Positions 51,741 through 64,000 of a stretch of 64,000 nucleotides of DNA are shown in pieces. Made by a program: the position numbers and the translations under genes. The stretch is from positions 1 to 64,000 of the forward strand of contig JAQGDQ010000532.1 in assembly GCA_030141605.1 (NCBI GenBank), in the 5' to 3' direction. Every line of letters begins with the position of its first letter. Positions within the stretch are counted from its first letter, which is position 1. The notes beneath the pieces were generated by a model. That model saw only the letters and a list, made by a program, of their open reading frames with translations. It did not search any database and was not told the DNA's origin. This DNA is from Tubiluchus corallicola (lineage: Eukaryota > Priapulida > Priapulimorpha > Priapulimorphida > Tubiluchidae).

Positions 51741-53239
51741 CTAGAAAAACAAAAACGGCGAGAGCTGATATTTATAGACTAGGACTTGTTTACTCATCAG
51801 GGTACAAAAATAAACAGATAATATGACTAATGCACAGCTGAGAGGAATTAGTGCATCCTTCAATGGCATTCTTCTAATAATCATTACAATTTATGCTAAC
51901 TCTGTTAAAGCTGGCGCCATCTATCTTACAAGAAATAAATCGAACAAACGCACCAAAGCCCTACTACTTAGCCGCGAACCCAGGTCGTCTGCTTTCCGCA
52001 TTTTAAATGAAAAATCCAAACAGCACACAAAGCTAGGCTATGGCGGAAATGTTGTCGGCAAACCTCCAGATAAACCAAAACAAATGGGCAGTGAATGAAT
52101 GAGTGAATAAATGAACGTGCCAGGTAAATCTGACGTGCATTAAGATGTGCTACCTAAGTACTTATATCGCCAAGTGAAATATTAAATATCAAATCACTGT
52201 GGGAAGACCAGAATCTAGCTCACTTGTAAGACAATCCTTTAAAAATGAGACACTGGAAACTGGACGGGTATTTCTCCACGTCTGGTATACATCGTCTCCT
52301 TAAACACAGGAATAACCAAAGAGAATATGGCAGATAAAACAGCCCTTTCCAGCCACCCATCCATTTACTAACGTGACTCGACACTGCTTAACTATCTATT
52401 CAACCACTGATCGCAGCGGCAGCGCAACGTACTCCAGATGATGTAATTTTCCTCGCTTCAAATGCGCAATCTGTTAACTCCATGAAACATGAGCAGTGGT
52501 TAAAGCATTTAACCCACAACCAGGAAACTGTTTATTGAATCAGCGCCACAAATGAGCAAGCTGACCGCCTCTTATCAATACAATTATTCTCAGTACTCTT
52601 GTGCCTAGTACTTATCAGCTACCACTCGTAGGATTTCCACGAAATTTCTCAGAATCAGGAGCAGATAAATCTCTTCAATTCAAGGTCATTTACAAGTCCT
52701 TCCATCGATAACTTAATAACAGAATCAATTCTCATACAATGGACACTGTCCCACATTTAATTTTGCCTTCTAAACCAGCAAAAACTATGGTGATTCTGCG
52801 CAAGAACAAGGGATTTACGTGAATGCTTAAATTTCATAAATTAGTTCAATGAAAACAATACCGTCGTCATGGCAACGGAAATTACCAGCATTCCCGAAAG
52901 GCGAGCAAAGTTGCAGAAAACGCAAATGAGATAAGACGTTCAGGAATAGTTGAAGAAATCTTGAACGTCTAATAATAAAACATGTAAGAAAAAGTGAAAA
53001 CTGCAATTTTTTATACAGTTCATGTTGTTAAGCTTACTGTGCGATCATAAATGTCTTTAATTGATCCACCTTAATAATCCTGAAAATATCTAATCAAGCT
53101 TGATGTATCTCTAACTTAATGTATTTAGTTTTGAAGAAAAATTATCTGTACCTTCAATGTTCAAAGATAAAAATAAAGATGTAAAGATATTCATACTTAA
53201 GTACGTAAATTAAATTTAGACGACAAACAGATTAAAAGG

Positions 53240-53335
53240 ATGAAAATGTGAACAAGCCTAGATTCGAACCAGAAATCTTTGAATTTTGTATAATTCACAT
53301 TACTCACATTTTTGCCTGAAAATTATCATACCTTT
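53240..53335 (-). repeat. tRNA-like sequence (SINE head)
   Basis: On -, a B box/T arm TCTGGTTCGAATCTAGG follows GTGAGTAATGTGAATTATAC. The A-box part is decayed. Confidence 0.4.
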
Positions 53336-53997
53336 AGTATCACAAATTTAGTAGCAATAAAGATTATAACACATAAATTAACTAGCCGGACACAAAAGAA
53401 ACAAAATATACATTAAGATTTTTAAAAAATGAATTATGAAAAGAGAGAGAATTAAATTATGAATTGAACGAATTATGAAAGTTTACAAAAATTTATCATA
53501 TACTGAATGCAATAATGCAATTCATAAAGGAAGTTCTCATAAAGTTGTTACTATGCATATATGAATAATTGTATAGTTACGAATAAAACAAACCCTAAGT
53601 TTGCATAATAAAAACTTCAAGGATTTAAATACTTTACCTACAAATCAATTCTCTCCTGCATATATGTTTATAGTACGTGCTAGTTTTTAATATTGTATTT
53701 TATCTTTTTATATATGTCGCCTATTTTAACTAGGAACTGCAGTTTTCAGTTCAAATTCAATAAATAAATATATAAGCTTGATTTCCTAAATTTGCTCACG
53801 CCCATTAAACATTAAAATTTAAATACCTAAACCTTTTGTGTATTGTGTAAGTAGGTCTAATCTGATTCTAGTATTTACAAAATGTTTTGACCTGCCAGGA
53901 TTTAGCCAATTCCACTGTAAACAATGAAATGCGCTAAACAAACAATGAAAATGTCAGCAGAGCTTCTAGTACATTTCACTCTAAATAAGAAAAGAGG

Positions 53998-54060
53998 TAA
54001 AACACACATGACGTCAACACAACACACAAACACATGACGTCAACACAACACACAAACACC
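53998..54060. repeat. 28-bp tandem duplication containing TGACGTCA
   Basis: Two copies of ACACATGACGTCAACACAAC plus 8 bp. Each contains the palindrome TGACGTCA, the consensus of CREB/ATF binding sites. Position far from known starts makes a regulatory role speculative. Confidence 0.7.
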
Positions 54061-57000
54061 CATGTAAAGAAACGGTTTAAGAGCACCTGACACAATTTAG
54101 CTGATTCTAAACTGAGTCACCGCGATTGCATTGCATTCAAATAGAGGGTTGAACGGCCCGTCTCACTCAGATGATAATCAAAAGTAATCAAACACTGGAA
54201 TTTAACCGTTAATAATCTTCCATGTCATCAACTAATAGCTACTTTTGTAAACACAAATTACTACTACCTGACTATTATGTATTTAACTACTTCCACGATA
54301 TTATTATATGTGGCTAATAATCCATCAATTGTTAACTAAACCGCAATGACAAGGCATGAAGAGGAAATTCGACTAAAGTTGGAAGCACTAACAATGGCTC
54401 AGGCGTTTCGGTAAAAGCACAGGCATTCAAACCATTCAAACAAACGTTTTCTATACTGCCACTAACTGTGAAAATTTAATCTAGCCCAGGTTTGATTATG
54501 CATTATATATCTAAAAAGGAGAAATTTGTACTGCTAAATTGGACAAATGTATATTAAGTATTTTTGTACGTGGTTAAACGAAAAAGTTTAAGACGCACCC
54601 AAATAACGGGGGGGGGGGGGTAAAAACATCTTTGACCACATCCAATTGTCTCTGTTAGCGAAGTGGTCCTAATCACACAAGGGATTTTAGGAGGGATACA
54701 ACTATTACACTAGATGATACACCAGTAACAGTAACTTGAGACCCAGTAGCTCAGCTATATTAATTACAAATTAGCTAAAGTACGTCGAAACGTGAGTTTA
54801 AGCCAACTATTAAATAGAGGGTGACTTGCACGTTTCAAGCACTGTGTGGCAGCACCTGTTCAATTTGAAACACTACAGCTTGGAAACTAAAAACTCGATC
54901 CAAAGCAAAACCTCGACTCCTAGAAATTGTACAATCTGGAACAGGAAGCATTCACAGACTTCACTCACTAACTCACTGATGTACTGATTGTTCATCAATG
55001 TACTGATTCACTACGAAATGAACAAGTTCAATAGAATGCTTGCACTGTAATCTGTCCAAAAATCGCTGATTTGTTCAGCACAAAAGTACAATAAATGTTT
55101 AATTAACTCTTAAACTTGAAACGTTTCTTAACCACAACAAATACGAAAAGAAGTTAAGAAGTAGTAATTGAACACGTTAGCTTATAAAAATACCAACGCA
55201 GTGATCACCGACTTTATAAGCTTTTGTACAAGTGCCTAGCATGCAAAAGACGTTAGCCCGCTGGCACAATGTAAACACCTAAGAAAGAAAAAACCCAGTT
55301 CAAACAACACGGAAAATCCATGCGCTATCGGTTGTCTGCGAGTAGAGTTTAGAATTCGGTACATCCAACAAAATAAGGAAGTTTATTAACCAATCACTGT
55401 ACGTGCACTCGTTCAAAACTGTCTAACAGTGCAGAAATGTATAGCTCAAAGCGTTATGGGATGATAATAGTCTTCACAGTCATTAATTACACTGAGACTA
55501 AGTACCGTACGACCTTACTGAATTTTACTTAGAAAGAACCGAATGGGGGGGGGGGCAGAATGAGCGAGGTCAGAACATCTGAATCAAATTCTGCTTATAA
55601 GAAAGCTTAGCGAAAGGGCCAGATTGTCGTGTAGGGCTAAGCAAAGCTTCAGCCTAGGACACCTCAAATTTTGTTAAAGACGTTTTTTTCACTACGGATG
55701 TGTTGAAATATGTGCTAATTTGGTTTGCAATAAATAGTAAAATAATGATATTTCTTAAAGAATATAATTATTTTCAAACAAAAGACAGCTATTCTAGTTC
55801 AAATAAAGAAATTTGCAATACGTTTACTTCAACCTACGTAAATGTCGCTAAAATACATCACCAGTAAAAATATTGAAAACGGGTGCTGGCGAGTTAAGAG
55901 GGTGGTTCCGTCTGAAGGGTAGGGCCATAATTTCATTCGCCTAAGGGTGCCAAAAGGTCATAACCCGGCCCTGCTCAGGGGTAAACGTCATGAGTTTATA
56001 CGTCATAAAGGGACAACTGAAATTACGGATGCGCCAGTGTAACATACCTAAGGGGATAAAGATAATAGAGTCATTATGGTTTTAACAGTTGTAAACCAAA
56101 TAACGCTGTTAGCACACAAACCTAAAACGACTTCTTACCAGCAGTTTATAATCCCTTCGCTATCAGCGTTTAATTAAAAAAATAATGTAGCATTTTGTAA
56201 TTATTATTATCAACAATGTGTCGCCGCCAGCACCATCACCACCACCACTGTCACCACAATCAGCACCCATCATCGTCATCATCAACTCTGTTGTTTTTAT
56301 TAACTCATTTATTAAAATTTATTGCAATAATTATAATACAACGGTTCAACAAAGGACAAAGAATAAAAAGTTTCCATCTATAGGCACTGGGTTCAGCCAC
56401 CTTACAACAAAAAGAACAAAGAAAGTATGTACTAAGAGAACAAAGGGAAAGAAAACAGAAAGAGAAAAGAAAAAGAAATAAAACAGAAAATAGTATTGGG
56501 TTTTAAAGAAAACAAAAGAGAAAATTCTCTTGGCTTTCCATACAGACTTTCTTCATTGTTGTCGTTTTCTGTTATCAAATAAGTTTACACAAAAGAAAAG
56601 AATAGTTTATATATTTGTGAAAAATGCACTGATTTAGTTTTACCTAAAATGTATGTAATTCAGATATGTAGATTCAACTTAGGCCTTATCATATTTAAAA
56701 GTACGATCTCAATACTTGAATTTAAAAAAAATCATTTAAACCTAAATGAAATTAGAAATGTCTAATACCTAACATTATTTATACATTCTCAATAAGATAA
56801 GTTATGTTTTAGTATGTTTCTAACAGTATGAAAATTTTTTCAAAACGTCTCATCAGAGCATGAAGTGGAAAATGACTAGACAGCCAACTACACTGATCTA
56901 AACTAGATGGCACCACTCGTATGCTCTGTAAAATTTAACCACAGAGTTTAAATCAATTAAATTGCCTAAAGGAGTAAACGCAGAAAGCTTTAGTCTGTAG

Positions 57001-57103
57001 GTGAAATTTCTAATTCTTTTTTACTATGCATTGAGGTTTCAATGTAAAAAGTAGAAAGGAGTGGAAAAACAGAAAATGCTATAATTTATATGAAGTCATA
57101 CCA

Positions 57104-57540
57104 CAACAAGTACAACACTTCCTAATATCCCACACCTACTGCAGCAGTCATACCACAATCCTGGTACAGATTATGCGAAACAAGGTATCATTGATAAATC
57201 TTTAGAGCTGATATCAACATAACGCAATCTATTATCTTTCTTCCTACCATTTCCACTAACACATCCTTCTACTCTTCCTGTGTGATCTAACCTTTCTCCC
57301 AGTTCTCTTTTTGTTCACTCATCCATTCTTTTTTTATCGGGTTCACATGACGGTTGGCTCATACAAGCCTTTGCTTCTCTAGCCCATTGCAGTACAATTA
57401 TTCTTTTATGATAACGATAGTGTATGAAACATAAAAATTTAATACAGTAGATGTAATAATTTTGATGTCACTGTGTGCTTAATGTCATTATATTGTACTG
57501 AATGTGATAATAAGAATAATAAATAAAAAAAGTAATAAAA
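57104..57540 (+). mobile_element. LINE 3' UTR, second copy
   Basis: Nearly identical to 13596-14018, beginning at the last codons of ORF2 (CAACAAGTACAACACTTCC) and ending in a TAATAAGAATAATAAATAAA tail. A 5'-truncated insertion of the same family as in the receptor intron. Confidence 0.8.
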
Positions 57541-58019
57541 TAAAGTTGCTAACTACAAGAATACAGAAAGGCCAAAAAATTTTGTAGCGCCAAGATTAAA
57601 ACTGGGTCATTTAAAAGATTCATACCAGCCCCCTGCTTAAAGATAATTAAAACCTGAAAATGTGGGGTCTAAAAGTCAGATCCCAGTCAAAGTCAGTAGT
57701 CATTTACAATGCATTTTGTTTTGGATAAAACTACAACTAGATATTTTAGGAATTACTCTGACCTATTTTACATGTATTCATTTATAACAAACATAGCACA
57801 ATTTTTAGCCAAACAACCCTAACCCTACTTGTATGGTAAACCTGCTAAGATTCTGTTTGTAAGTTCTTTCACTTTTTTCAATCAGTATTGTTAGATGTAT
57901 AGAGATGTTTGGCAAACTCGTGTTACGTCTTAGTTGTCATCTAGATATTTACACAAATGCAAAAATTGTACGAAAAGACGAATGGGAATAGCATTTGAGT
58001 GAGCAAGCCTAAGCAAACA

Positions 58020-58020
<1 letters not shown>

Positions 58021-58073
<53 letters not shown>

Positions 58074-58440
58074 GAGTTTATTTCACATAAAAATATACAG
58101 CTTACAAAGTTAAAGATGTCAGTAAAACAGGTAATGCATGCACTGTTAGTAAAGTAACATATCTTCAGAAATTCAACTTTATAATATCCACTCATTTTAG
58201 TATCCTAGTAATTATATTACAGTATACAGTGTTGTAAGAAGCTGTAATAGGTATCTTAAAACATAATCTTTAAATGAGTTCTTAACCTTTAATTTTACAT
58301 TTTCGTTTAGATCTACAGTACTACCATATTTAAATCTTAAATTTGCTCGACTGTTATTTACATAGTAACATAGCTTTGGAATTCTCAATGTGCAAGACTT
58401 TGCAATTTTTCTCACAAAGTTTAATTTTCGACTATCTATA
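58021..58440 (-). mobile_element. LINE 3' end with (AAT)n tail
   Basis: On -, an open stretch (RKIAKSCTLRIPKLCYY, NSFKDYVLRYLL) is followed by GTGAAATAAACTCATAATAATAAT, a poly(A)-type signal and trinucleotide tail (58021-58073). Composition fits a LINE ORF2 C-terminus; the family is not certain. Confidence 0.6.
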
Positions 58441-59534
58441 TAATTAGATTGTGATTACAAAGTATGATTAAGTAAATCATTTATTTATTTATTTTTATTA
58501 TTGTTCTACAACAACACCAAACAGCAATACAATATAACAAAACACAATATCATGACATGACGTACATAGGGTTGTATTACTACATTAATACTTTAACAAA
58601 ATAGACATGATATGCTATCTCTATAATCTGCCGCTTACTTACATGTAGACAGAAGCATTACTTGTGCCTACTAGAGACAGAATCTATAGACAGAAGCCTT
58701 GGTTGTGCCTAATGGCGCAGGTGTTAGGATGCAAAAAAGGAAACGTAAATAAAATGATGGAATGACAGTGGAGACTGCAAGAGATGGGAATTAATAGGGT
58801 TAGTCAGTAAAATAATGTGAATGAGAATGAATATGAGATTGCTATTTAGAACATTACAAAACTATTGTGCATTTATGAGCAGAAGTACACTAAGGGCCAG
58901 CTTGTCGCACACCGTGAACGTATACACACGTCAGCATCAGACACAATACATGCTCAATGTTTAAAATGAATTTAAAAATGAGCTTTTCAAACTTTTTTTA
59001 AATTTTGGTAACGGCAAAACTGACCTAATATTTGCAAGTATTTTGTTACATATAACAGAACCAACAAAATTATATAACAGGAATAGCCCGTTATATTTAC
59101 ATGTATATTTGTATTATTGTAGCTTGCTGGTGAAATAAACTGAATTTGAAAAAAGCCCATACTAGAACACAGCCACATACACGAACTGTGTGAAATAATA
59201 ATCTCTGCGTTTTTGTGTAAAATGTCATTTTTACAACGAAATCGAAATAATGAAAAAGATGGAAAGCCAATGCACTAAGCCACAGGAAATGAAGTTATCT
59301 TTCAAAGTTTGTAATCAACGTCTTGCTAAATCCACCTGCGACACTGAAAGCCTGCATTAATTTCTGCCACACAAACCAATAACTTCAGCAAATTCTGCCA
59401 ACCCAGTTAATGAATTACGTCTAATAACATCATAAAATGAGAGATTGTAGAACGGTAATGAAATTAACGATTTACGAGTGTCTAGTGGAATGGAGGTTTA
59501 GGAAACGGAAAATATTTAAAATAATGATAGTAGA

Positions 59535-59770
59535 ACATTAGTGCAATAAACATCACAATTGTAGAATTGACAGTAGGAAATTAGTGCAATAAACATCACA
59601 ATTGTAGAAGTGACCGTAGAAAATTAAAATTAATGCAATAAACATCACAATTGTAGAAGTGACCGTAGAAAATTAAAATTAATGCAATAAACATCACAAT
59701 TGTAGAAGTGACCGTAGAAAATTAAAATTAATGCAATAAATATCACAAGTGTAGAAGTGATCGAAAATAA
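59535..59770. repeat. 49-bp tandem repeat, about 5 copies
   Basis: GCAATAAACATCAC anchors at 59543, 59586, 59635, 59684 and 59733. The first spacing is 43 bp, the rest 49 bp. The array sits directly upstream of a decayed LINE. Confidence 0.88.
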
Positions 59771-59809
59771 TATCTAATGCGAGTCAACAGTTATCTGTCT
59801 AATAAAAAA

Positions 59810-60415
59810 GTCAGAAACGATATCAATGTTAAGTATCTAGGTCACATATTGTTACATAATGTATAAGATGACGGTGATATTCTTAATCAACATCGTTTAT
59901 TTTATGTCAGAGCAAAAACCATTGTAAGGCATTTTTCTTATTGTACAACAGATGTAAAATGCACACTGTTTAACTCATATTGTTCATCATTTTATTTCTG
60001 CAATCTCTGGATTAAATATAACTTGTATAAGCTAAAGTCTGCTGACTATACCAGCTATGGTAAAATTCTTCAAATACAGATATGATACTCGAGCTTCTGC
60101 AATCTGTGTGGATAATTAATTTAATCATTTTAAAGTTTTTTTGCATAAATGTACGTATAATCTTAAATGCCAATCTTTAAACCCTTCTAATGGTTTCTTA
60201 AAACATGTAATTTACAGCAGCGATGATTTTATATGCTCCAAAATTTTTGCCCATTGGAATGAAATCTTAATGTATTTTTAATGCATGTCATTTATGAAAA
60301 ATATTTTAACTATTTTCTCTTGTTTTCTGTAAATTGTAAGTTTATGTTTGCATAATTCGTGCTTAGTAATTACTGTATGAACACAAATAAAGATTAAAAT
60401 AAATAATAACAATAA
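59810..60415 (+). pseudogene. Decayed LINE reverse-transcriptase 3' half
   Basis: Broken frames give INVKYLGHILLHN, DDGDILNQ, VRAKTIVRHFSYCTTDVKC and LFNSYCSSFYFCNLW, the well-known thumb/post-RT region of invertebrate non-LTR elements, then HWNEILMYF and a stop. The 3' end has AATAAAGATTAAAATAAAT. Several internal stops make it inactive. Confidence 0.8.
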
Positions 60416-61810
60416 TAAAACATCTAAAACAATACATGTAAGTGTAATGTTTAAAGAAATGAGTGATCATGGCAAACTTAGTAAGTAAGATAAACAACAA
60501 CAATTATAAAGAAATTTCTAATGATAATCACGGAAAATCTAAAGAATCGAATGGCAGCAGAGTATCAAATAGTCATAGTAGAATATTCAATAATGATTAG
60601 GGATTGTGAAATGCAATGAATGAAGGTGATACACCTTTATATCACCTGAAAGGAGATGACTAATGTGCAGTGGAAATGTTGATTTTCTTAATGAAAATGC
60701 CATAAAATTTGCCAATATTGTGGGTTGTTTATCAAACCGATGCCATTGCTGTTATTAATAATTTGGGAAAGTCTACCATGGACCATTAAGTCTTAATACA
60801 TGATATGGACAATTAATTAACATCATGGAGTAGCTACAGCAATTGAAAATGATGTAACAAATGAACTTGATGATCAACATAGGTCACGCCAAGAAGAAAT
60901 ACTGATAGAATAAATAATCAATGAAGCTCGATGTAGATTTTCGTTATATTTTGCCAGAATTTAAGCAGGCTCCTGCCGCGACATTATTGCGAGAATCCAA
61001 GAAGTGAGGTCCAAATTACGTAGTTCAAGTATGACGAATTATAATTATTGAAGCAAGATTGAATTTGATTTAAAGTGATTTAAAATAAGAATTAATTACT
61101 ATCAGTACTAACATCTTTCTCAGCAGGCATGAAACGTAACATTTCCTGATTCAAGCAAATTAGAATTTTGTTGATTATATTCTTTGCCACTGCACCACAA
61201 TTATCACTTTGTTCAACCATCAAGAAATGTATTACAAACATTTGAAAGCAGAATTGTTCAATATTTTAGTAAAACATGAAATCATTGACTAATAACTTGA
61301 AAAATTGCTCACTTCCAAACTTTACACGTTGGCTTGGCAGTGAGTTTAGAATTCTATGATTTTTCTGTACAACTTTGAATGAAAAGTGCAGTGGTCAAGG
61401 ACTCTGGGAAGTAACTAAACTTGCAAGCGCAATATGGCAGCGTACATGCTAGCATAAAGCAAACAGTGAAAAAGTCAGTTTAGTGCCAGTATTTTTTTAA
61501 CATTCAAGTAAAACCTGCAAGCTTGAATCTAACTAGATTAGAGGTAATGGGCAATGAAGATAATGTTTAGGCGAATGAATTCAGGGATTCGCACTGAAAT
61601 TCTGACCTTGACAAATGGAATGAAATATGTAACAGAACGCATGACTGTGAAGTACCGGTACTTAAAAGTAATGCACTGGCTTAAAAAACGTAATGATATA
61701 AGTATGTTTGTCATTTTTGTATATGCGTTTTTAAATCTTTTGTATATGCTTTTTTAACCATGTCTCTAATTTGTATTATTTGTAATGTTAACAAAAAATA
61801 AATAAAATAC

Positions 61811-64000
61811 TCACTTTGGCACACTTGGTGATTTAAAACGTCTATCCCGGTTGTGATTCAATACCTCAGGCACTATAGGTAATGAACCTTGGTCATCGTG
61901 GGATGTATCAACTTTATCAGCACCATCTACGTAATTAGCGTCTTCACATCTTTCACGGTCAGACTCTAGTTGTCTATCAGGCGTTAAGAATTCTCTACCG
62001 GAAGAATAGTTAGATGAACAATGCGACGATTCGCGGTCAGACACGCAGGAACTTGAATCAACACCGCAATAATATGCACCAGAGTTAGATTCTAAGTCTG
62101 AGCCAGACACTGCATCAAAGTCGCTGAGCCGCTTTGCAGGGGAAACAGAATAGTGGACATTTCTATTTGAATCACTTGATCGTGTAGAAGAATTTCGTTG
62201 TCGAGTGGAAACAGTAATCACCTCTTCCGACAATGGAAGCATGCGGGCTTGAGCGCTTTTTCGCTTCTTACAGATTTTGTCTAACGAGCCACCAGGACTA
62301 AAGCGTCTATGAGATTCTCTGGGGGACCCAGAGAGTTCGTGCAATAAAGATGATTCAGAAGATTCGTCTGAACAGTGAACACGTATTGGCAGCGGATATT
62401 CATCCTGAGACGACGACTTTTTGTAATGCCAGTGCTTGGAATCCGCGTAATAATCAGCAGGAAAGGAATGCATGTTTGTCAATCTCTTAGGAGATGAGGA
62501 ATGAGAATCTACCGATGACGACATTATGTCCTCAGAATGCGAACTTGTTGCGTGAAAAGTTGGTGAGGCAGACTGTTTCCTGTAAGAGCCTGTAGTGAGA
62601 TCCAGAAGTCGTTCTGGCGTAAGTCTGGGTATATTTATAGGTACATTATCAAAGCTACGGTTAAGGCACCTACTATCCGTTTCTGTGTTATGTAACCTAC
62701 CAGAATTCAAGCTACACTCCTGTGCAACCAAAGGCAGCTTTTCAAACTCTGGGGGACAACTGGTTTTGCGTGTTTTGGTTACAACTGGCCAAAATGTATC
62801 CCTTTCCTCCAGTTCTAGAAAATGTCGTAAGGTGTTAGAAGTTGAAGGAGCATGAGCTTGGTCAATTTTAGATGCACGCGCTTTACTGCCGTGAGAATTG
62901 GTCTTGCAGTCATTTGAATGTGCTAAGTGGCTACTGTAACAATTATAAGCAGTCTCCTCATCTTGCTTTGAGTGGTCACTCTTCCAGTGCAGATTGTCAT
63001 AATCACTTCTACTGTCATTGCGTCCAGTACTATGATCTTGACTACTATTTGGGGATGATGGACGGAGAAGGGCTGCGCCTCTCATTTTGTTGTACCGTCT
63101 TCTTGTTCCATGGCGTTCAGGCTCACAGTCAGATGAACTATACTGATCCTCATGAGTAGAGTGAGCTATTCCATACATGCGTTCTTGTATGTACTGAGAA
63201 GGATTATCCGCCAAATAATGCTGTATGTACTGATTGCTAAAGCGCCCCTCGCATTCATTACTGGAGTTTGCATTACTAGGAGATCTGTCACTCTGTGCTT
63301 CTGAAGATTTTAAACTAGAAAAAGGTGAATCATCTTGAGTAGGATAATCACGGTTTGAATGGATGGCATCATCAGCATCATAATATCTGCTGATAGGTGA
63401 TGCTGATAAGTGGGGTACATCAGAAGATCTTCGGTTTGGTGATAAGGACACATTTGAGGCACTGCTATGTCCAGAATGTGATCTTCTTCGTCGTGATGTT
63501 ACTACTGAGTTTCTTGGTATAGGTGCTTCAACTGACTCCAAATCAAATTCTTTGTAAGAACAGTACATACCATCCTCAGGTAAAATTATCTGAGGAGCGC
63601 TCAAGCCTAAACTGGAAATCTGTCGTTCACAAATACCAGACGGTTCACGTGTATGTACGTTTGAAATTTCATGAACTGCATCTCTAGTGTAGTTTGAACT
63701 TGGCACATAAACTGAAGGCACAGATTTTCTCAGGGGCAAATCAATATTGTTGTTCTCAAACTCGGATATGAAACTAGGTGTAGTATTAGAGTTGTACTTC
63801 ACACTATCAGAGGAATGTAGTGCTTCACTTTCACTCGACGTCCACTTTTCGTTTACCGAATCTCTACTAGAATCATTTCGCTCACTTGCACAGTTTAACA
63901 GACGATCTTTAGACGTCTTTTTTGGCTTGCTGTACCTGCTAGCCAGTAGACGATGAGGCTCAATATACTCAGAATCAGAAGTGGAAGGCGAGTAACAATT
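61811..64000 (-). CDS. Ser-rich protein, large exon, 5' part outside the window
   Basis: An uninterrupted frame of at least 729 codons, open through the right edge, so the N-terminus is missing. Rich in Ser, Asp, Arg and His; about one in five residues is Ser. Contains RS-type clusters (SRRRRSHSGHSSASN) and proline-directed SP sites, no transmembrane or catalytic motif. It reads to TGA at 61811-61813, but CCAAA|GTGAGT at 61814/61815 is a strong donor two bases into the penultimate codon, so it may instead be an internal exon ending at 61815 in phase 2. No family recognised; it looks like a disordered scaffold region of a larger signalling or cytoskeletal protein. Confidence 0.85.
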   Translation of the reverse strand, partial: NCYSPSTSDSEYIEPHRLLASRYSKPKKTSKDRLLNCASERNDSSRDSVNEKWTSSESEALHSSDSVKYNSNTTPSFISEFENNNIDLPLRKSVPSVYVPSSNYTRDAVHEISNVHTREPSGICERQISSLGLSAPQIILPEDGMYCSYKEFDLESVEAPIPRNSVVTSRRRRSHSGHSSASNVSLSPNRRSSDVPHLSASPISRYYDADDAIHSNRDYPTQDDSPFSSLKSSEAQSDRSPSNANSSNECEGRFSNQYIQHYLADNPSQYIQERMYGIAHSTHEDQYSSSDCEPERHGTRRRYNKMRGAALLRPSSPNSSQDHSTGRNDSRSDYDNLHWKSDHSKQDEETAYNCYSSHLAHSNDCKTNSHGSKARASKIDQAHAPSTSNTLRHFLELEERDTFWPVVTKTRKTSCPPEFEKLPLVAQECSLNSGRLHNTETDSRCLNRSFDNVPINIPRLTPERLLDLTTGSYRKQSASPTFHATSSHSEDIMSSSVDSHSSSPKRLTNMHSFPADYYADSKHWHYKKSSSQDEYPLPIRVHCSDESSESSLLHELSGSPRESHRRFSPGGSLDKICKKRKSAQARMLPLSEEVITVSTRQRNSSTRSSDSNRNVHYSVSPAKRLSDFDAVSGSDLESNSGAYYCGVDSSSCVSDRESSHCSSNYSSGREFLTPDRQLESDRERCEDANYVDGADKVDTSHDDQGSLPIVPEVLNHNRDRRFKSPSVPK

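Larger units (their letters stand above)
51741..61800. other. Repeat-rich, gene-poor stretch
   Basis: Holds LINE pieces (57104-57540, 58021-58440, 59810-60415), a 49-bp tandem repeat, microsatellites, G runs (54608-54620, 55545-55555) and tRNA-like remnants. Short open frames are AT-rich and unsupported. It may be an intron of the flanking - strand gene. Confidence 0.5.

Noticed and set aside
55617-55975. Possible hAT-like element with AGGGCC ends
   Set aside because: The ends (AGGGCCAGATTGTCG and, reversed, CAGGGCCGGGTTATG) are only loosely similar and no target duplication was found.
56218-56481. Pro/Lys-rich 87-codon frame
   Set aside because: Starts in a CACCAC-type low-complexity run and ends in an AAAG-rich run; composition artefact.
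62595-63159. + strand open frames opposite the Ser-rich exon
   Set aside because: Shadows of the long - strand frame; no independent start or splice evidence.

Overview
The window is nuclear DNA from an AT-rich, intron-rich, repeat-rich animal. Genes are split into small exons with GT-AG junctions, and non-LTR retrotransposon tails, tRNA-derived SINEs, DNA-transposon remnants and minisatellites fill the introns. No operons, ribosome binding sites or prokaryotic signals are present. An IL-17 receptor with a SEFIR domain together with an animal-type SRPK points to a metazoan, most likely a marine invertebrate. I cannot name the species.

Layout. (1) 1-2,000: left flank with one short exon-like open stretch (845-964, + strand) of an unrecognised gene. 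(2) 2,373-18,152, + strand: a complete 12-exon gene for a type I membrane receptor of about 767 aa, closest to IL17RD/SEF. It has a signal peptide, a Cys-containing ectodomain, one transmembrane exon, a SEFIR domain and an acidic/Ser-rich tail. All exon phases agree. (3) 20,763-48,984, - strand: a complete 14-exon SR-protein kinase (SRPK) of about 704 aa, convergent with the receptor gene. It has the usual bipartite kinase split by a low-complexity spacer. Intron 2 (11.7 kb) holds two phase-compatible candidate alternative first exons. (4) 48,985-61,800: mostly repeats, plus one convincing terminal exon of an unrecognised - strand gene (51,490-51,740). (5) 61,811-64,000, - strand: a large Ser-rich coding exon cut by the right edge of the window.

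The receptor and the kinase are neighbours, but nothing here shows a shared pathway. SRPK would phosphorylate RS domains of splicing factors; an IL17RD-like protein would signal or modulate receptor signalling through SEFIR-SEFIR contacts.

The most interesting points are: an in-frame 108-bp tandem amplification of the receptor's transmembrane exon together with its splice donor; candidate alternative SRPK start exons that would delete the acidic N-terminus; and a 1.9-kb hAT-like element with a perfect 8-bp target duplication that carries a 31-copy, 30-bp minisatellite and a nested SINE. I found no clear evidence of a wholly new multi-gene system.
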